Counted from the first letter of the stretch, positions 11,457 to 25,740 are shown. The stretch is DNA of 64,000 nt from Apteryx mantelli (GCF_036417845.1 NC_089978.1:139246288-139310287), one strand, 5' to 3'. Notes: generated by a model from the sequence alone, not told the origin. Made by a program: numbers and translations.

Positions 11457-13404
11457 GGTCTAACTAAGATGTGATTCAGCACATGTAAATTTAAAAGCCT
11501 CTTGTTCTTTAGACATCCAATAAGAAAGGCCAGTGCCTCCAGAAAGCAGCACAAAACCTGTTAAATTGCAAACCTAAAGTTAGGCTGTGTGAGGACTCTC
11601 TTACATCTACATTTAACCATATCTTACCAAGATTTTGACCATTCAGCTACGGATGTGATCAGACAATCTGATGACCATTTTATTGCACTTAGAGAGGTTC
11701 TGTCTTGAAAAGAAGTTAGGCGTATTCCTGAAAAGAGTAATTTTTAACTGTTAGAGCCCACTTGAAGGAATAATATTGTGCTGTCAAAGACAGTTAGAAA
11801 ATTACAGGAGTTAGATTTCACATCAGTTGAATATTTGTTATTCAGGTTTCTCTTTTAATTGACTTAAATTGACTTCTGAACCCTCAAGATTTTGGACAAA
11901 ATTAAACAACTTTTTACAAAATTGAGGAAAGGAAATTTTCATCTGATGAGGGATGAATGCAAAGTAAAGTTCTTAGGCAAGTGAGAACTTCAGTGGCACT
12001 GAAACATCTCTTTTGCACAGGGAATACCTAGCAGCACCTTGGGAAAGATGCAAAGTTGAAAACAGCTGTAGTTAAAAACTCTTTGATGTTAATACAGGTG
12101 AGGACTATCGTGATAGACCTGATGGTCCTAAGCTCCAGCAAACAGAATTTTCAAAAATAGAGCTGATTTCTTTATTTGAAGTTAACTGGAGTTTTAGTAT
12201 GGATAATAATAGAAGCATAATTAATCCAATACTAAGAGGACCTGAAAATCCCACAAAATAGATTTTTATAAATATTCATGGTCTTGTGAATAAGAATGTG
12301 AATACTTATACTTTACACGTCTGTGTGTTAAAAAAGTCACTCTTTCTACTGAGGCATGTTTGATGAGTACCAGCATCTGCCAAACACATCCCACAGTTCT
12401 TTGAGTGACCTGCATGGCACTTGCATATAAAGCAGGCCACATAAATAAAGGACGTCAGGGGTTGTTCTCTGGCCTGAGGTCTCATGGCGCAGTGTGTCTT
12501 AGCCAAATAAGACCATCTCAAGCTCTCTTACCTCCCAGAACAGGTGGCAATATCCTATTTGCCTACTGGGAACTGTCTGTGCCCTGTGCTCCTCCCCAGA
12601 CTCTTTGCAAGAACCACCAAAGTGCATGGGCGAAAACTTAGTGAGGGAGCATGCAAACAGCAGGTTTGTGCTTGATGCCATATCCTAGCCCCGCTTTATT
12701 TATTAGTGTAGGTGTCACCTGAAAGTCAGCCCTGGCAAGACCATGTACTGATTATAATGGCAATGTGTGTGAGGAAGGTAGAAAAAGCCAGGATGAAGTG
12801 GTGTTGGTCTGGCTGCTTCTGTTAACAGGTGTGATTTGGAACAGACAATTTTAGTTAGTGAAAATCTTTTTGAGAGAGATGGCAAGTATCTTACCATATC
12901 GGAACTCCTTTAGGAAGCATTGCCTTTGTATTTCTTTCTTTTTGACTGAGTTCTATATATACTTAGAAAACATGTTGGATCCATTTGTTAATACAAAAGC
13001 TATTCATTAAGCTATCTGGAGAGAGACATTTATTTTTCTGCTGAGAAGTTGCATTTTCTGTATTCAGAGTGTCTTTTTAAGTTGGAAGCACTCAAAAACA
13101 ATGTTTAATTTTTTGTTCTGAAGAGTAACAATCGCAGGCTCTGAGAAAAGCAAAACAAACTTTACTACTACTACAAGTTGATGAACCATTTCCATAAAAA
13201 TACTCTAAAAAACAACAAGAAAACCTTCAAGAGTTAAATCTTGCCTTGGGAAGCCAAAGCTGCTAGGATAGGGAGCAGTCTCCCTTAAAAGAGTTTGCAT
13301 TTTGAGGAAACAGATTTTTTCTTTCAAGTCCAGTGGAATTTTCTCATTTTTCTAATTTTCCGCCCTTTCTCTTCTAGAATTTTTATTTCCTGTCTATTTT
13401 GCTT

Positions 13405-13416
13405 CCCCCCCCCCCC
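13405..13416. repeat. C12 run
   Basis: Twelve consecutive C are followed by GCCC. It is a plain homopolymer in the NTF3 intron, and its length may be unreliable in an assembly. Confidence 0.85.
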
Positions 13417-13623
13417 GCCCAATTTATTCTCATTTGTCTCATTCCTTTGAAATTGCAGCTAATAACTTTTCAATGTTTGCTGTCCTTTGAACCATCATTA
13501 AGGAAATCTGATTGGTTTATTTGTTCTTTGGTGAGTTCATTTCTTTAGCTTAACCTTTCTGTATGTTTCTGGTACAGATTGTGCCTTTGCTGTCTCAGCT
13601 CTGATTATACAGGATTGACACGA

Positions 13624-13780
13624 GCACATCCACTAAACTCAGTGCATTTATTCCTGATTTACACCAACATTGCAGAAGGAGGAGGCCCCAGCTGACCAAA
13701 TGCTGAAATTCATCTGACCACAGGCCAAATTCTGACATCAGCTGCACCCAGGCGATGCCACTAAAATCAGTGAGACTGTA
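13624..13780. repeat. Relic of an unnamed old interspersed repeat
   Basis: The words CCTGATTTACACCA (about 13651) and CCAAATTCTGACATCAG (about 13724), followed by a TAAAATCAGTG core, match a pattern that recurs in this window and that I know only as a common old relic in sauropsid DNA. I cannot name the family. See also 15226, 33250, 39948, 40166, 56473 and 57958. Confidence 0.4.
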
Positions 13781-14536
13781 ATCAAACCTTACATTTGACT
13801 CTTGGTTTTTATTTTTCAAAACCATGGAGGCACTTCCAAAGTTTTGAAGTACATTGAATCATAGAAATTGGAGAGAGCAAGAGAATATACCTATATTAGA
13901 TAACTGATATACTTGATTGGAAAAATTGAAGAAAACCCATTTCTTTGCCAATTCCTCAGAAACAAACCATTCCCCTGATACTGTCCAATTTCAAATAAGT
14001 CCCTTTGGACATGAAAGCAAGTTAAAAAACTTGGCAGGTTTCCCACTTGCTCAAAACCTCAGTCTTTGTTGACCTGTATGTTGAATGGCTAAGGAAAACA
14101 GTCAGCCATAATCTGGAAGATTGATACTTGCAGGGACAAAACCAAAAAAGTCTGTTGAGCTGGAACAACCCAGAGCATGACACTGTCCCCTCACAGGGGG
14201 CTGTGAAAGTTGCTGGGGTTGCGAGGTTAAGTGGGGATTACTCACTTAAACTCACTCAATTAAAGCCAACAAAATCCATCTCCTAATGAAGTCTATTATC
14301 TCCTAATATGGCCTGTGTTCCTAAGAGCCCAGCTGGCCAGGTAGCATATTGTTCAAAGCTCTATCATGTCTAATTTTCAATTCATCAAGTAACTGGGTTT
14401 TCATCACTCCAATAAAAATCTTCACAATATCTCACACCCACATCCAGTGCCACTCATTACTATAGTATTTGAGTGCTTTTCCACGTAAAAGTTCTTAGCA
14501 ACAGCAGAGTCCTGGGTGGCTTTAGGATGGCCTGGC

Positions 14537-14572
14537 AAATTATGTCTTTAGAGTAAATTATGTCTTTAGAGT
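14537..14572 (+). repeat. 18-bp exact tandem duplication
   Basis: AAATTATGTCTTTAGAGT occurs twice with no gap, at 14537-14554 and 14555-14572. This looks like a simple recent slippage duplication in the intron. Confidence 0.95.
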
Positions 14573-15225
14573 AGAGCTTTGATTTCATTTTTTTCATTAA
14601 TTAACTTCTAGAGGAATTTTTTGTGATGACACTCCTTGGGGGAGAAGTGAAAGTAAAGAGCATCACTGGTGAAAGTCTAATCCTTAGAATTAACAGAAAT
14701 ATATTAATAGGTAAGCTGTTCTTGGAGAACAGCTCTTTTTCAAGAGAAAGGCTCAGCAGAATTTCCGAGAGACAGCTGGGGTATGCGTGTAGCCTGGCAG
14801 CAACCTGGAACAGAGATTCCCGAAGTAACTTCATACAAGCTGGCATGCCTACGCAATGCACGTGGAGTCTCAAGAAGACTCGCTGTGATCCTCCAGCCCC
14901 TCCCCATGCCTCCGTACCAGAGCCTTCCTTCAGACAGTTCCATAAGTTTGAATATTTTATTTTTTATTCATAAATGGATCCTTAAAGACTTAGTTATTCT
15001 AATTGCTCTGTGAATTTTCTCCAGATTAGTTGCTTTTTTTTTGGTAACGCAGGCCCTCTTCTAGATTTCACAGCAGCATCCAAAATGACTTTGGTTACCT
15101 GGAAGGTTTCTATTGGTGGATTTGGGGGGTTTCTTTGTCTTTTCACATCCATCTCTTTCCACCATCCCTCTGCTGAATTTACTTGAAAAGTTAATTGCTA
15201 ATTCCAGAGATAACTGGCATACAGA

Positions 15226-15251
15226 GGCCTAATTCTGATCTCACTTACATA
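15226..15251. repeat. Short fragment of the unnamed old repeat
   Basis: GGCCTAATTCTGATCTCAC at 15226 followed by TTACATA resembles the relic core seen at 13724. The fragment is short and the call is weak. Confidence 0.3.
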
Positions 15252-18200
15252 GGAGAAGCCTAATGGACCATCAAGGAGTTCCTCCTGGGTCATCAAAAAG
15301 TTATACCAGAATCAAGACCTGAGAACTCTACACACAAACTATTGCAAATAATCCAGGGAGATGAAGGTGATTACTTCTGTGCAAAATCTTTTACAAATGC
15401 AGAAAGAAAATCTAGACTAGTGAAATTTCATCTGAAGTTCTGCTCTGACCTGTCTACTGCTAGATGGTATCAAATGTTATCTAATTGCAAATCTGATACC
15501 ACTCTTTTTTTCTTTTATTTTTGTTTACTCCTTTTGCAAGCATGTGCTGATGTGATGACTCTGGTGCTTTCAATGTTTTCATCCATAGATTTCATCCAGC
15601 TGAGTTATCTCAGGCAAAACCTGAAAAATGAAACCAGGCATTTTACCTTTGATCTAAGGCAAACAATCACAGGTGCCATTACTAGCCTTCCACAAGGATG
15701 TGGTCCAGAATACAGGACTTGTAAAGAAGTTCAAAGATCCTTCTAAAAGTCATCAAATGTTTTATCAATTTCATTTTTTTCTCCCTTTTTCTTATTGAAA
15801 AGGAGCAGATGGAAACAGAAGTAAATTCTGCCATCTGGAAAGACTGGAGGATTAGTATGGAAAGAGCTAGATGTCAAGCTTGTTCAACTACAAGCCCGTC
15901 TTTGCCAAGCACCAAAATCAAAACTTGGTCTCAACAAGGGCTGAATGAAGCCGTTTTTTTTTGGAAAAGCCTTTTCTCAGCATTTTCTTATAATTTAATT
16001 GTTCAGCTCACTATCTTGAAACCTAAGCAGTCCTACATAGAAAGTCAAAATAATTCATTTGAAGTTTAACCACTTATATCATGGGAAGTTCTCTCTCTGC
16101 CTTGGTCTTTCGTACACTACATTTATCGCTGCTCTTTGGATTCTAGTTAGGGTATGTTAGCTGTGTCATAATTTTTAATATAATGCTAATTAAATTTTTA
16201 ATGGGTAATTTGGATGTTGTTGTTATATCAAATTTTAATGAAAATTTGGCACCTATAAGTCTTCTTTTAAGTGGGAAATTGGAAGCCAAAAATCCATTCA
16301 TAGCTTTACTCTGTTCCTGGATGGTGTCTGATCAACTAGCTGTACTATTTTATATTTTGAAAATTGAGATTCTTTCTCTTTTTCCTTCCCCTTTTGTGGC
16401 AAATGTTGAAGTAACTTTTATGTCTCTACAGGCTTATCTTTGTTCAAATATGACTAGATAGAAGCAAGAAACTACTTAGGAAGAAACTATTTTCTGTGCC
16501 CATGTTTTACCATTTCATTTACAAATATGCTGTTTTTTCATACTCTGTATGTGTGTGTGTGTGCTGACTGTAAACAGAACAATATTATAGATCTCATGAC
16601 TTTTATCTGAGTAGATTTTCTGTTTCCGCTTTACATGGCATTTATAAGAATTCACAATACTTTTGCTTTTAACCTTATGATTACATAAGCAGGTACCTTG
16701 TTCTAAACTTTCTACTGAATGACATTTCAGCAAGTAACATTTCGCTTGGATATTAGTGAGACTGGTAATACAAAGCCAACATATTTTTTTCCTCAGAATA
16801 CACAAATAAACACTGTTCTAAGTTCTGGGAAGTCACCATCATTGGCTCTTGTATTGTGAATTCCACATTTTTAAATTTGTTTTGTTTGTGTTTTTACCTT
16901 CCTACAACTACATTCCTTTGAGGTAAAGATACTGCAGTTCTATCTCCATTTGTCTGTACCTACTTCTCTGTAAAAAACTCAGTCTGGTATCTCTTACCTT
17001 AAATTTTAGGGATGACCTTGGAATGAAATGCCATCAATCATATAATACTGCTAGAAATCTCTTCAAATGATTTCCTGTCATTTCAAGTTTCACTTTAACT
17101 TGTGCTCAAAAGCACAACTTGTAAGTCACAAAGGTTTAATTTGAATTCAAGGTAATGTTCCAGCTACTAGATAAAGCTATTTAACAGTTCCAGTCAGTTC
17201 CTTAGTTTCTTGGTAAATACCCTCAGTCCTTTTATCACTTCCTTTTGCAGAATGATTTGGCTTCGTGGTTGCAAAACAGTTATTTCTAAAAGCTGGAACT
17301 ATATTATGCAATCATTTGTGCTTCTTCTACAAGTTGGCTCTGACTGCCTTTTGTCAATTTTTGCTTGTAGTCCTCAATTTTCTCTTGTCTCTGCGTGTTC
17401 CTCTGGCTTTGTGATTTGTTAACACAGACGGCTGTGGCCTTCTCCTATTTTCCCTCCAAAATATGCGATTTGGTTTGTTTCTGCTGTGCATGACAATTTT
17501 TCTTTTTTTTTTTCCTAAGTATACATTATGATCTTGTAATAGCCTTCTTTCTCAATTTGAAATCTCTATGCCCTATCACAGTCTAACCTGATAGGGTCCA
17601 CAAGCTCCCCTAAAATTACTTGCTTGATTCAAAAATCTCAAATATGTTTTATAAAAAAGATGTTTCCCCTTTTTTATTTATTCCTATGAAGGTGATAACC
17701 TTTCAAAATTTTCCTTCTTTCTTTATCACAATCTGGTAAGTGCCTTGCTCTTCCTCTCTTAATACCGTGGTATTAAGCAACTATAGTACCTCTGACCAAG
17801 CAGTATTAAAACACATAGTTATTGTTGCTCATTTTCTTTTTCAGTAGCATTCCTTATCTTTGTGAAAAGACAAAATTCTTGCTTGAATCTCTTAGGCTTC
17901 ATTTCAGGAAAAGTTAGGCTATTTGAGGACTTTTGGTGTCTCTGTTTTCTCATTCATCATCTTATTTCTGTTCTTGAGATTCTACATACACTCTTTCTCA
18001 TTTTTCTCCTGTTATAATGCGTTGGTGCTTTGATGGTGGTTATAGACATCTCAGAATGAAAAAGGAATTAAGGAAAAAGGGATCTCTGCATCCCTGTCAG
18101 ACTGCTCACAGAAATTGACACTGGCTTTTCTTGGTTCAAATCAGAATTTCCTAAACTATTTAGAGGCCATTGTGGGATGCACAGTAAAAGAATGGCTGCA

Positions 18201-21200
18201 TCAGATTTCCAGACTACATCTCGATTGTACACCATGTCCTGTTGCTACCACAGCAGTTTGGTCTGAGCAGCAATAATAAACTGGCCATTGGAGATGTTAT
18301 CCTTTAGAGGGCTCAGCCCACAAGAAAGAATCATGTCTGTGAATCAGATTCCTAGAATAGAATGTTGTATGCAGAAAATGACTGTATAATTTGTTACTGA
18401 GCTTAGAGAAACCAAAATATACTGTGTTTGTTAGGGTAAAATCAAGGAAATATTTCATTTGATCCAAATCACATGGAGTGAAATGTTTGCTGTTAGTATG
18501 TAAGGTTTAATGATGAAAATGAGAAAAATGTTGACAAATCATAAATATCTGAAGGAGAACATCAATTGTACAGAAAGCTGTGTACACATTTCTACATGAG
18601 CAAAATGGGAAATTTCCAGCCAGATCTATTTCTGGTCCTGCTGACTGCACCTGACCAATGGCTGGTCTACGTTAGTGTTTCCCTCATTGTTGGCACTGCT
18701 GGAATCACTTCCCTTCTCCTCTACTCCCCCCTAGGCTTCTTTTGTGCTGAATTTAGCTTCTTTCCAATAGATTTAACTGTCTCTGGAATCACTAGGGCCA
18801 TGTCAGTATAAAGAGAAAGAAGAAAACCAAAGCAAATGTCTGCCAGTTTCAACACTTAAAAATACTTTCAATTAAAATTGAAACTGTTAACTGTAAGAGG
18901 TGTTTTTTGTTTTTGTTTTTTGGAGGGGAAAGGTTGTTTTTTGAGGGGAAAGACTATGAACATTGTTATGAGATGAATGTTTCATATTGACAGCACACTG
19001 GAGTGACACCACGATTCCTGTCATAAATCCTAACGATACAGTTCTAAGAATGAATATAAAAAACTCCTCTTTTACAATTCCTCTTTCACTGAATGTGTGT
19101 TCCTGATTATTTCTTTCACCTATTTATAACCTCTTTTATTTCCTGGCAAAATCAAATTTTAAAGAGAGAACCTCCTGCTTTTATAAGGGTAATTACAATC
19201 ATGCTTTTTAGCAGATGCAATTCCTACAGGTACTTCCATCTTTGTTAGCCTCTCAGTCATTTCCACATTTCTGTTTATGATGTTCCTAATTTCGTATTTC
19301 ATCTAATGATGGGAGGAGGTGAAAGAGTTTATGCATGCAGACACCTCCTCAGCTAGAAGGGACAGAGGCCTGCTAGGTTTCAAACTCAGTGGCCAGCTGC
19401 AACATATTAACAAGAAGTAGAGTTTGCACATTAAGAAAGCAAGCTGAAAAATTTAGCAAAAACAAGGCTGGCAAAGCAGCACTCTTTGCAAAATAATTCT
19501 AAATAATTATAGGGAAAAACGCTTCACAGGATCACAGGCCTAAACTGTATTCCTCCCATGAGCATCACCCTGTTGCACTCTGCAATATCTCCAGCTTCCT
19601 CCTACTCTCCTGCTCTCGCCTCCCTATCCCTTAAGCACCCACATAGTATCTTAACGTCTTTTCCATGTTCTATGACTACGAGCAAGGCAAGGAACAGCAT
19701 GTGCTTTAGCTGTTTCAGAGTTCTGAATGTGCTAAGGGGGAGGCTGAAAGCTACAGATCTTGCAATATTTTGCTTGGTATGAGACCTCCCGTGAGTGTCT
19801 TCTTCCACAAATTATCATTAAATTTTCTGGAACTTAGTATTTTTTAGAATTTTGCACCTCCAGCAGATTTGGTTAACATGGTTCTGCCAATTCAGAGATT
19901 ATTGGGAGGTCTCAGAAGGTACTGTGATCATACAATTTTGTTTCCATAATAAACCAGGCTAAAAAGGCACAGTTGGTGTGTGTAAGGGGAATTGCCAGGT
20001 AGAACAATACCTGTATAGCTAATGAGTATTTCTGGAGCATTTGGGCAACATTTTACATGTCCCACAAAATATTTTTGTGTATATTTTGTGACCACACAAA
20101 ATTTTTAACAGCTATTTAGGAGCACCTGGTAGTCAGTCAGAACTGTCTTTGAGTTGGAAATATTTAGAAAAGCAGTGATCTTTTCACTCTTTTTTGTTTT
20201 GTAATGTTTTCTTTCCCAAAATAATTTTAAAAAATGGCTTTACCCTGTAGTTCATAAACAGGGCCAATCAGCTCTCCAGTTTCAGTTTTTTATTATACCT
20301 CATAGTACTGGGAGCACTTGATCACAGCCTAGACCAGAAGCTTCAGTGCTGGCAGCCCAGGTCACATTCAGTGCCTATGTAGACCCAGTGTATTCAAAGG
20401 TTTGCAGTGGGCATCCTCCTGGGTCCTGATGCTGGAGAATAAATCTTCTTGTGCTACAATGGATGACTTCCTGATCGCTTCAGTGGTTTCAGAGGGATCA
20501 GCCATCCCTGAGGGATCGTGATCCTGCTACTGGAGAGAAGTGGGACTGAAGCTTTCAGGCTCTTTTCGTCACAGCAAGTAGGAACTTGCTCTCACACACA
20601 TCCATAAATTGATAAGTTCCTCGTATCACATGGTTGTAGAAGAAAGTGTATATGGAAAATGCAACCCTTTCCCCTTGATAGGGGCAAACACTTTTTATTG
20701 CTATGTGTATGCATTCCAAAGAAGAAGGCATGACCTGAAAAGACGGGTGCGCATTATGCTATGTTATACTGTGAGATCATGTCATAGGACTGTATTTGCC
20801 AAACAAGGGCTCATCTAGGTATCCCATGAAACTGGATGAGAGTCATCAAACAAGGATTGGACATGGAGCAGATAGTTAGGGTTGGCCATAGAAGAAACTC
20901 CAAATTCTTTAAAAAAAATTGAATCAGTTTGTTCATGTGTTTTTAAATCCCCAAGTTCTATTAGTATTACCTCGTGGGGATATATATTTTCATCTTAAAC
21001 TCTTGCATTGCAAATATTTTGAGGTGGAATTTGGGGTGAAAATTTATCTGCCAATGGTCAGCCAATGTCATATCCATACAAAAGTACTCAAACTGAACCA
21101 GTTTGAATGAATGCTTTAAGGAAGATTACACGAGGTCTTATTCCTAATGCGTTGCTAAAACCAAGGTTCTACTCAATGTTTTAATACCCTTCCTTTGTCC

Positions 21201-21274
21201 TTTATTGTTTTTTTAATGCTATAGTTATTTCTAAAAATAAGCAATTTGTTTTATGTAGCACAGCTTTCTATTAC

Positions 21275-21292
21275 TCATTCATTCATTCATTC
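21275..21292. repeat. (CATT)n microsatellite
   Basis: Four to five tandem copies of a CATT/ATTC unit lie in intronic DNA. Confidence 0.9.
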
Positions 21293-24200
21293 TTATTTCT
21301 ATTGCTCTTTGGGACAGATTATTTCCATTATATTTTTTCATTAAGTTGTTTTATGCTCAGATCTTGGGGTAAATTTCCTAGTGTTTTCAGTTGGACTGAT
21401 TTTATCTGTCATGTGTCAATTGCAAAGCTCTCTCTGGCCTCCATCTCCAAAGCTCCACACATTAATTTTTGGTGATCCTTTGATACTTCCCCATTTTGCT
21501 TTTTAGATATAAAAAATCCATTTATGTTGCCTTTCATAGTTTGAGATGATGCATCTACTTTAAAAAAAAAGAATTTTAACAAATACAGTCTCAGGGAGTA
21601 GAATCATTTTTTCTTGACCAAATACAGAATATAATTTGCCTATCAAAATTGTTTTGGCAATGTTCAATTTTTTTTTCCTAATTTTATTTTTGCTTTCCCT
21701 AAACTTTCCTTCAAGAACATTCCCTGGAATAAGCTTTCATGGGAAAGTAAATTTTAAAGAAATTTTGGACTTCGAGCCCAGAATAGGCATTGCAAATTTG
21801 TAAAAATGAGTATCTGCATGGGAACTCTTCAGAGTGGAGTGTTTGTTAGGAGGGGATGGGGCAAACCCACTCTATGTGTGAGCAATGCATCTATCAATGC
21901 AGCCTGCTATTTGAACAGTAGGAATATAGCCAAAGTGAGGGTAGGGTGAAGCAAGGCTCCCACTTCAGAGAGGCACCAAATGGGAAGCATGCTAGAGCTG
22001 TTGCTCTTCTCCAAGAGAAGAGACAACAGGTCTCTGGTGTGCGACAAGCAGGAGTCTTCGCTGGTGGCAGCTGGAAGGAGCCCAAAGGAGAGGGAAGGGA
22101 GGGCAGAAGGGTGCCAAAACCAGCTCTAGAGTGTCTTGCTGTGACTTTGACCCAGTGCTTAAAACAAATTGTCCAGGAATGAGTTCCAGCTCAGAAAAAC
22201 AGTCACTTATTGGAAATTATCTGGCATGCCTGTCTGAATAACAAATACACTGTGGTGGGGGCAGGGATGTCATAATCCATTTATAACCAGTTCTCAAAGA
22301 CTGAAGCTCACCCTTTACAGTGAGCCAGTGATAGGCACATCCACCACATTAATCCCACTTAAGCTCTGTTATTCTGACGGCTTAGCTGGAGCCCAGCCTC
22401 CTTACTAGTCTTCTAACAGGGTGAGTTTCAGCCAGGAAGAAGGAGAAAAATTCATTGAATATGTTCCTTTTTAGGACTTGTTTAGTTCTCCTCATCTTAA
22501 TGTTCTGCATTGATTCAGTTAGATCTGGGCCATGTGCAGCAGTTCCAGCACTATCCAAATTTGTGCAAATACCCATGAAATGTGGCTTGGTATCCATAGT
22601 TTGGCAGTTCTGTATAGGTTGTCTGCCAAAAAGAGACAGGAGCCTTATCAGAAGGAGACAGGAAATTCTCAAGGAAATTTGGAGTTGCCTTTTGAGTTAG
22701 GAGTGTTGACAGGCACAGATCCCCTCTGTCTGGCAGCTATCAGTTCCTCCTGTTATGGTCACAGAGTAGATCCAAATGTCTTCAATTTTGGCTGGGGGAG
22801 GAGGTGTGTTCAAGATTTGGTTCCCCAGAGTCAGATCTAGTTCTGCATTTCTGGTCCTGACTTAGATCCAAAAGTGCAAGGAGCATATTTCTTTGTTCCA
22901 GGAATCTCAGAGCAGCATCTGTTGCTCATGAAAGATTTCGACACAAGATGGTAGAAATTTCAAAAAATAACTGGCAAGACTGTGACATTGTAAAATCAGA
23001 ATATAAATTGTGCTCTCATCTATACTTTATCCACATCCAAAATACTGCCTAGGAAGTATTAGAGATGCTGCTGAAAGTTAGCAGGCTGTTTTCCTCGACT
23101 ATTTGTGCTGTTTTCATCTTTTTCTCATCTGTGCATCACTTGGCTTGCCAGATAACTAAGCAGCTGTGATCAACTCTAATCATGAGGATACTCATGTCTT
23201 TGTATTGGGCCATGATGAAGCAATCATACAAGATACTAACTGAATCAGACACTAGTAGGAATATGAACAGATAGAAGGTGAATAGCAGTTTTTCTTAAAG
23301 TGGAAAACTTATTCAATTTACCACTAAGTTATTCTGTCCCTATTGACAGTTTCAGTTATTCCCACAGACTTGGCTCATAAATATTGGATGTTTGCCTAGC
23401 TGGGAAATTGCATTTCCATTTTCAGCACCTGCTATGTGCTAGACTAGGGCTAACTAGCTTTCCACAATGATGGGATACTCACTACTAGAATTGTTACATA
23501 TGACTGTTAAAAATGTGGTTAATTTTCATCACAGTTTTACTTTTCCTGAAAGATAACTTCAGTTTAGTGATAATTTTGAAGTGTGATTGGGATTCTTACT
23601 CAATTTTTGTTGTTCTTACAATGTAACCACGGTCACATCTGTCTCATGCAGACATAAAAGATTTTACACTGTTTTTTGTCAACCCAAGTTAAGATTTTCT
23701 TGGCCAATATCTCCCTCCACTCCCACTCCTTTACAGTGTGCTTATTAATGGCTATTTTCTATACAAGCAATTGCATTCCCATTATGTTCTATCTATAGAA
23801 GCTGCAGAGAATTCAGCAGTTCTACTGAGGTGTTATGTAAACAGAGGACATTTTTGATAATTGTAATTATATGTGGTGGCCCACACAATTATTTCTGGAA
23901 GCTCTGAAACCAGCATTATATATTGTTTGCTAAATCTCAATACTTATTTCAGTAAGACAAGTTCAGGGTTAAAACTATTCTGTGTCAGGCTGACAAAACT
24001 GGATTTCTGCCCGTACACAACATGGGTTCAGAAACAGAACAGTATCCTGGGCTTTTCTTATACCAGGACAACTAAATATGCAAATGCTGAGCTATATCCC
24101 CCCAGCCTTGTCAGAATACACTGAAGTCCAGTATCCCCTTAGTACTATACCCCATAGTATATTCTTCCCAGCCTCCTACTTACGTAAGCCTGAGGGCAGC

Positions 24201-24689
24201 ACAGGGGCCTTTGGTGGCATGCCTTTATAATTTCATTATTTATTCAGTGATCTATTTCTTTATTTCACATTCAAACTGACTGGCTATTTTTATACATTTT
24301 TGTAATACAAATGCAGTTTGTAGCTACAAAATTAATCTTTGCATTCTAGACCTCACGTTTATTCACTGCAAGGCATGTCCTCTCACTTTTTTTTTTATTC
24401 TCCTTATTTTTTACTTCCCAGTGAGTTTACACAGACAATGAATTCAGAAGTAGACATTTTTCATAATGTGAAATAACATATCACAGCATCTCTGTGCAAG
24501 TTGTGTCATCTATTAACATAAATTTGCAAACACATACTTGTACATGAGATACACTTTTCTCTCCTTCTGTAGTAGCCCTAGCATTCTCAAAAGGAAAAAA
24601 ATCCCGTCAAGGAAATCACATAGACTCATAAATGGACATGGAAAGAACACCATTCCCTTGCTACCAAACTCTTCTTTGTAAGTAAGCAT

Positions 24690-24910
24690 CTGTTTATCTA
24701 CCCTGTTCTCAATGACTTCCAGTGATGAAAACTTTACACATTTCCCAAGCAATCTGTTCCAGTGCTGCAGCATCCTTAACTGTTAGAAAGAGATCCTGTG
24801 CCTGCTCTAATCCTGATCCTTGAACCAAGCCAGTCTAACCCTACTGCAGTGTCATGGAAGAGGGTCAAAAATCTGTTCTAGCAATTTGAACTCATCATCA
24901 CTGTGGGAAA
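24690..24910 (-). repeat. Old CR1-like retrotransposon relic
   Basis: On the + strand the block containing GCAATCTGTTCCAGTGCTGC (about 24748-24767), then CTTAACTGTTAGAAAG, and later GCAATTTGAACTCATCA reads like the complement of the 3' part of an old CR1 subfamily shared by sauropsids. It is heavily diverged with no intact frame. The limits are approximate; a repeat-library alignment would settle it. Confidence 0.5.
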
Positions 24911-25599
24911 CCTACATGGCAAAATCTATAACACGTGAACTATGACTTTTCTCATATAAAATAGCATGTCAATGCCATATACAAATGTCACTAAACTATA
25001 AAGCAAAAAGATTGGATACAGGCTGCTAGTTGCAATCTCACTGGGATTCCTTTTCATAGACAGTCAAGGACAAATTCAGTTGCCTGAATGTCTAGAGTCA
25101 TTTGAGATGCCTGAGACAGCCACACAAAGCTAGTATATGTGACCCAGCCTATCGAAGACCCATGCCCTTCGGGAGCAGCGTGCCTTATTGGAGGCTGTGC
25201 AGAATCCCCTTGGGCATCTCAAATGGCAGCAGACACCAATGAGTGAGCACCTGAAGCAAGTCCTTAGCTCCCTGTGACAATTACAAGGCAAATGGTCTTT
25301 ACCACACTGTCTGCCATGTCGATGGGGTTTCTGAAAACATCTACACTGGCTATCAGGTTTTCTTGGCTCATGTCTTATTGTTTTCCTCGTGAAACAGCCA
25401 CTTAGAAACACAGGCATAAATACAAGCCGTAGCCTGTAGCCAACATACATTAGTAGCAGGATTTGGGTAGAAAGATAACACAAGTTTACTGGACAGATCA
25501 CTAATATCTCTCCTGTATATTATGATCTTTTTTATTCTCAATTGTGATGTTCAGCATCAATTTCAGGTGCACATTTGAGTTTCTTCTCCATTTCTTAAT

Positions 25600-25740
25600 G
25601 CTTCTTTAGCGTTAGCGTCCACAGCACTGTGCAAAGCCTCACCCATTAATTCTCATAGTTGCATCGTGTAGGCAGGACTCCTCATCCATATGGTAAAACT
25701 GTGGAAAATAGAGACACAGAGTTAAAACTACTGAAGAGCG
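25600..25740 (-). repeat. MIR-like SINE relic (complement)
   Basis: AGCACTGTGCAAAGCCTCAC, then CATTAATTCTCATAGTTGC, then a CTCCTCATCC ... AACTGTGGAAAATAGAGACAC part follow the order of the complement of an MIR/L2-type 3' region (allele of the ATTTTACAGATGAGGAAAC motif). This is an ancient amniote repeat; the divergence is high. Confidence 0.5.

Larger units (their letters stand above)
6521..13600. other. Intronic DNA, no gene seen
   Basis: I see no exon or RNA gene. The stretch holds a second, weaker G-skewed part near 7850-8060, T-rich parts near 10160-10200 and 10360-10420, a T15 run at 11442-11456 and a C12 run at 13405-13416. The open frames (for example 7647-7937 and 10144-10446) look random or low-complexity. 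Confidence 0.6.
13781..24680. other. AT-rich intronic DNA, no gene seen
   Basis: No exon or RNA gene is recognised. The contents are short AT-rich blocks, a GT run at about 16549-16562, and an ATTC repeat at 21275-21292. A TAAT-rich block at about 16160-16255 is compatible with homeodomain-type binding words but is unproven. Open frames such as 15342-15746 (134 codons) and 16183-16461 have no family features and include AT-driven phenylalanine and leucine runs. Confidence 0.6.

Noticed and set aside
15342..15746. 134-codon open frame with a hydrophobic FFYFCLLLLQ stretch
   Set aside because: The hydrophobic run comes from a T-rich tract; nothing else supports a membrane protein.
25130..25501. 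123-codon cysteine- and arginine-rich open frame on the minus strand
   Set aside because: The cysteines have no regular zinc-finger or knottin spacing, and there are no splice signals or neighbours that would make it a gene.
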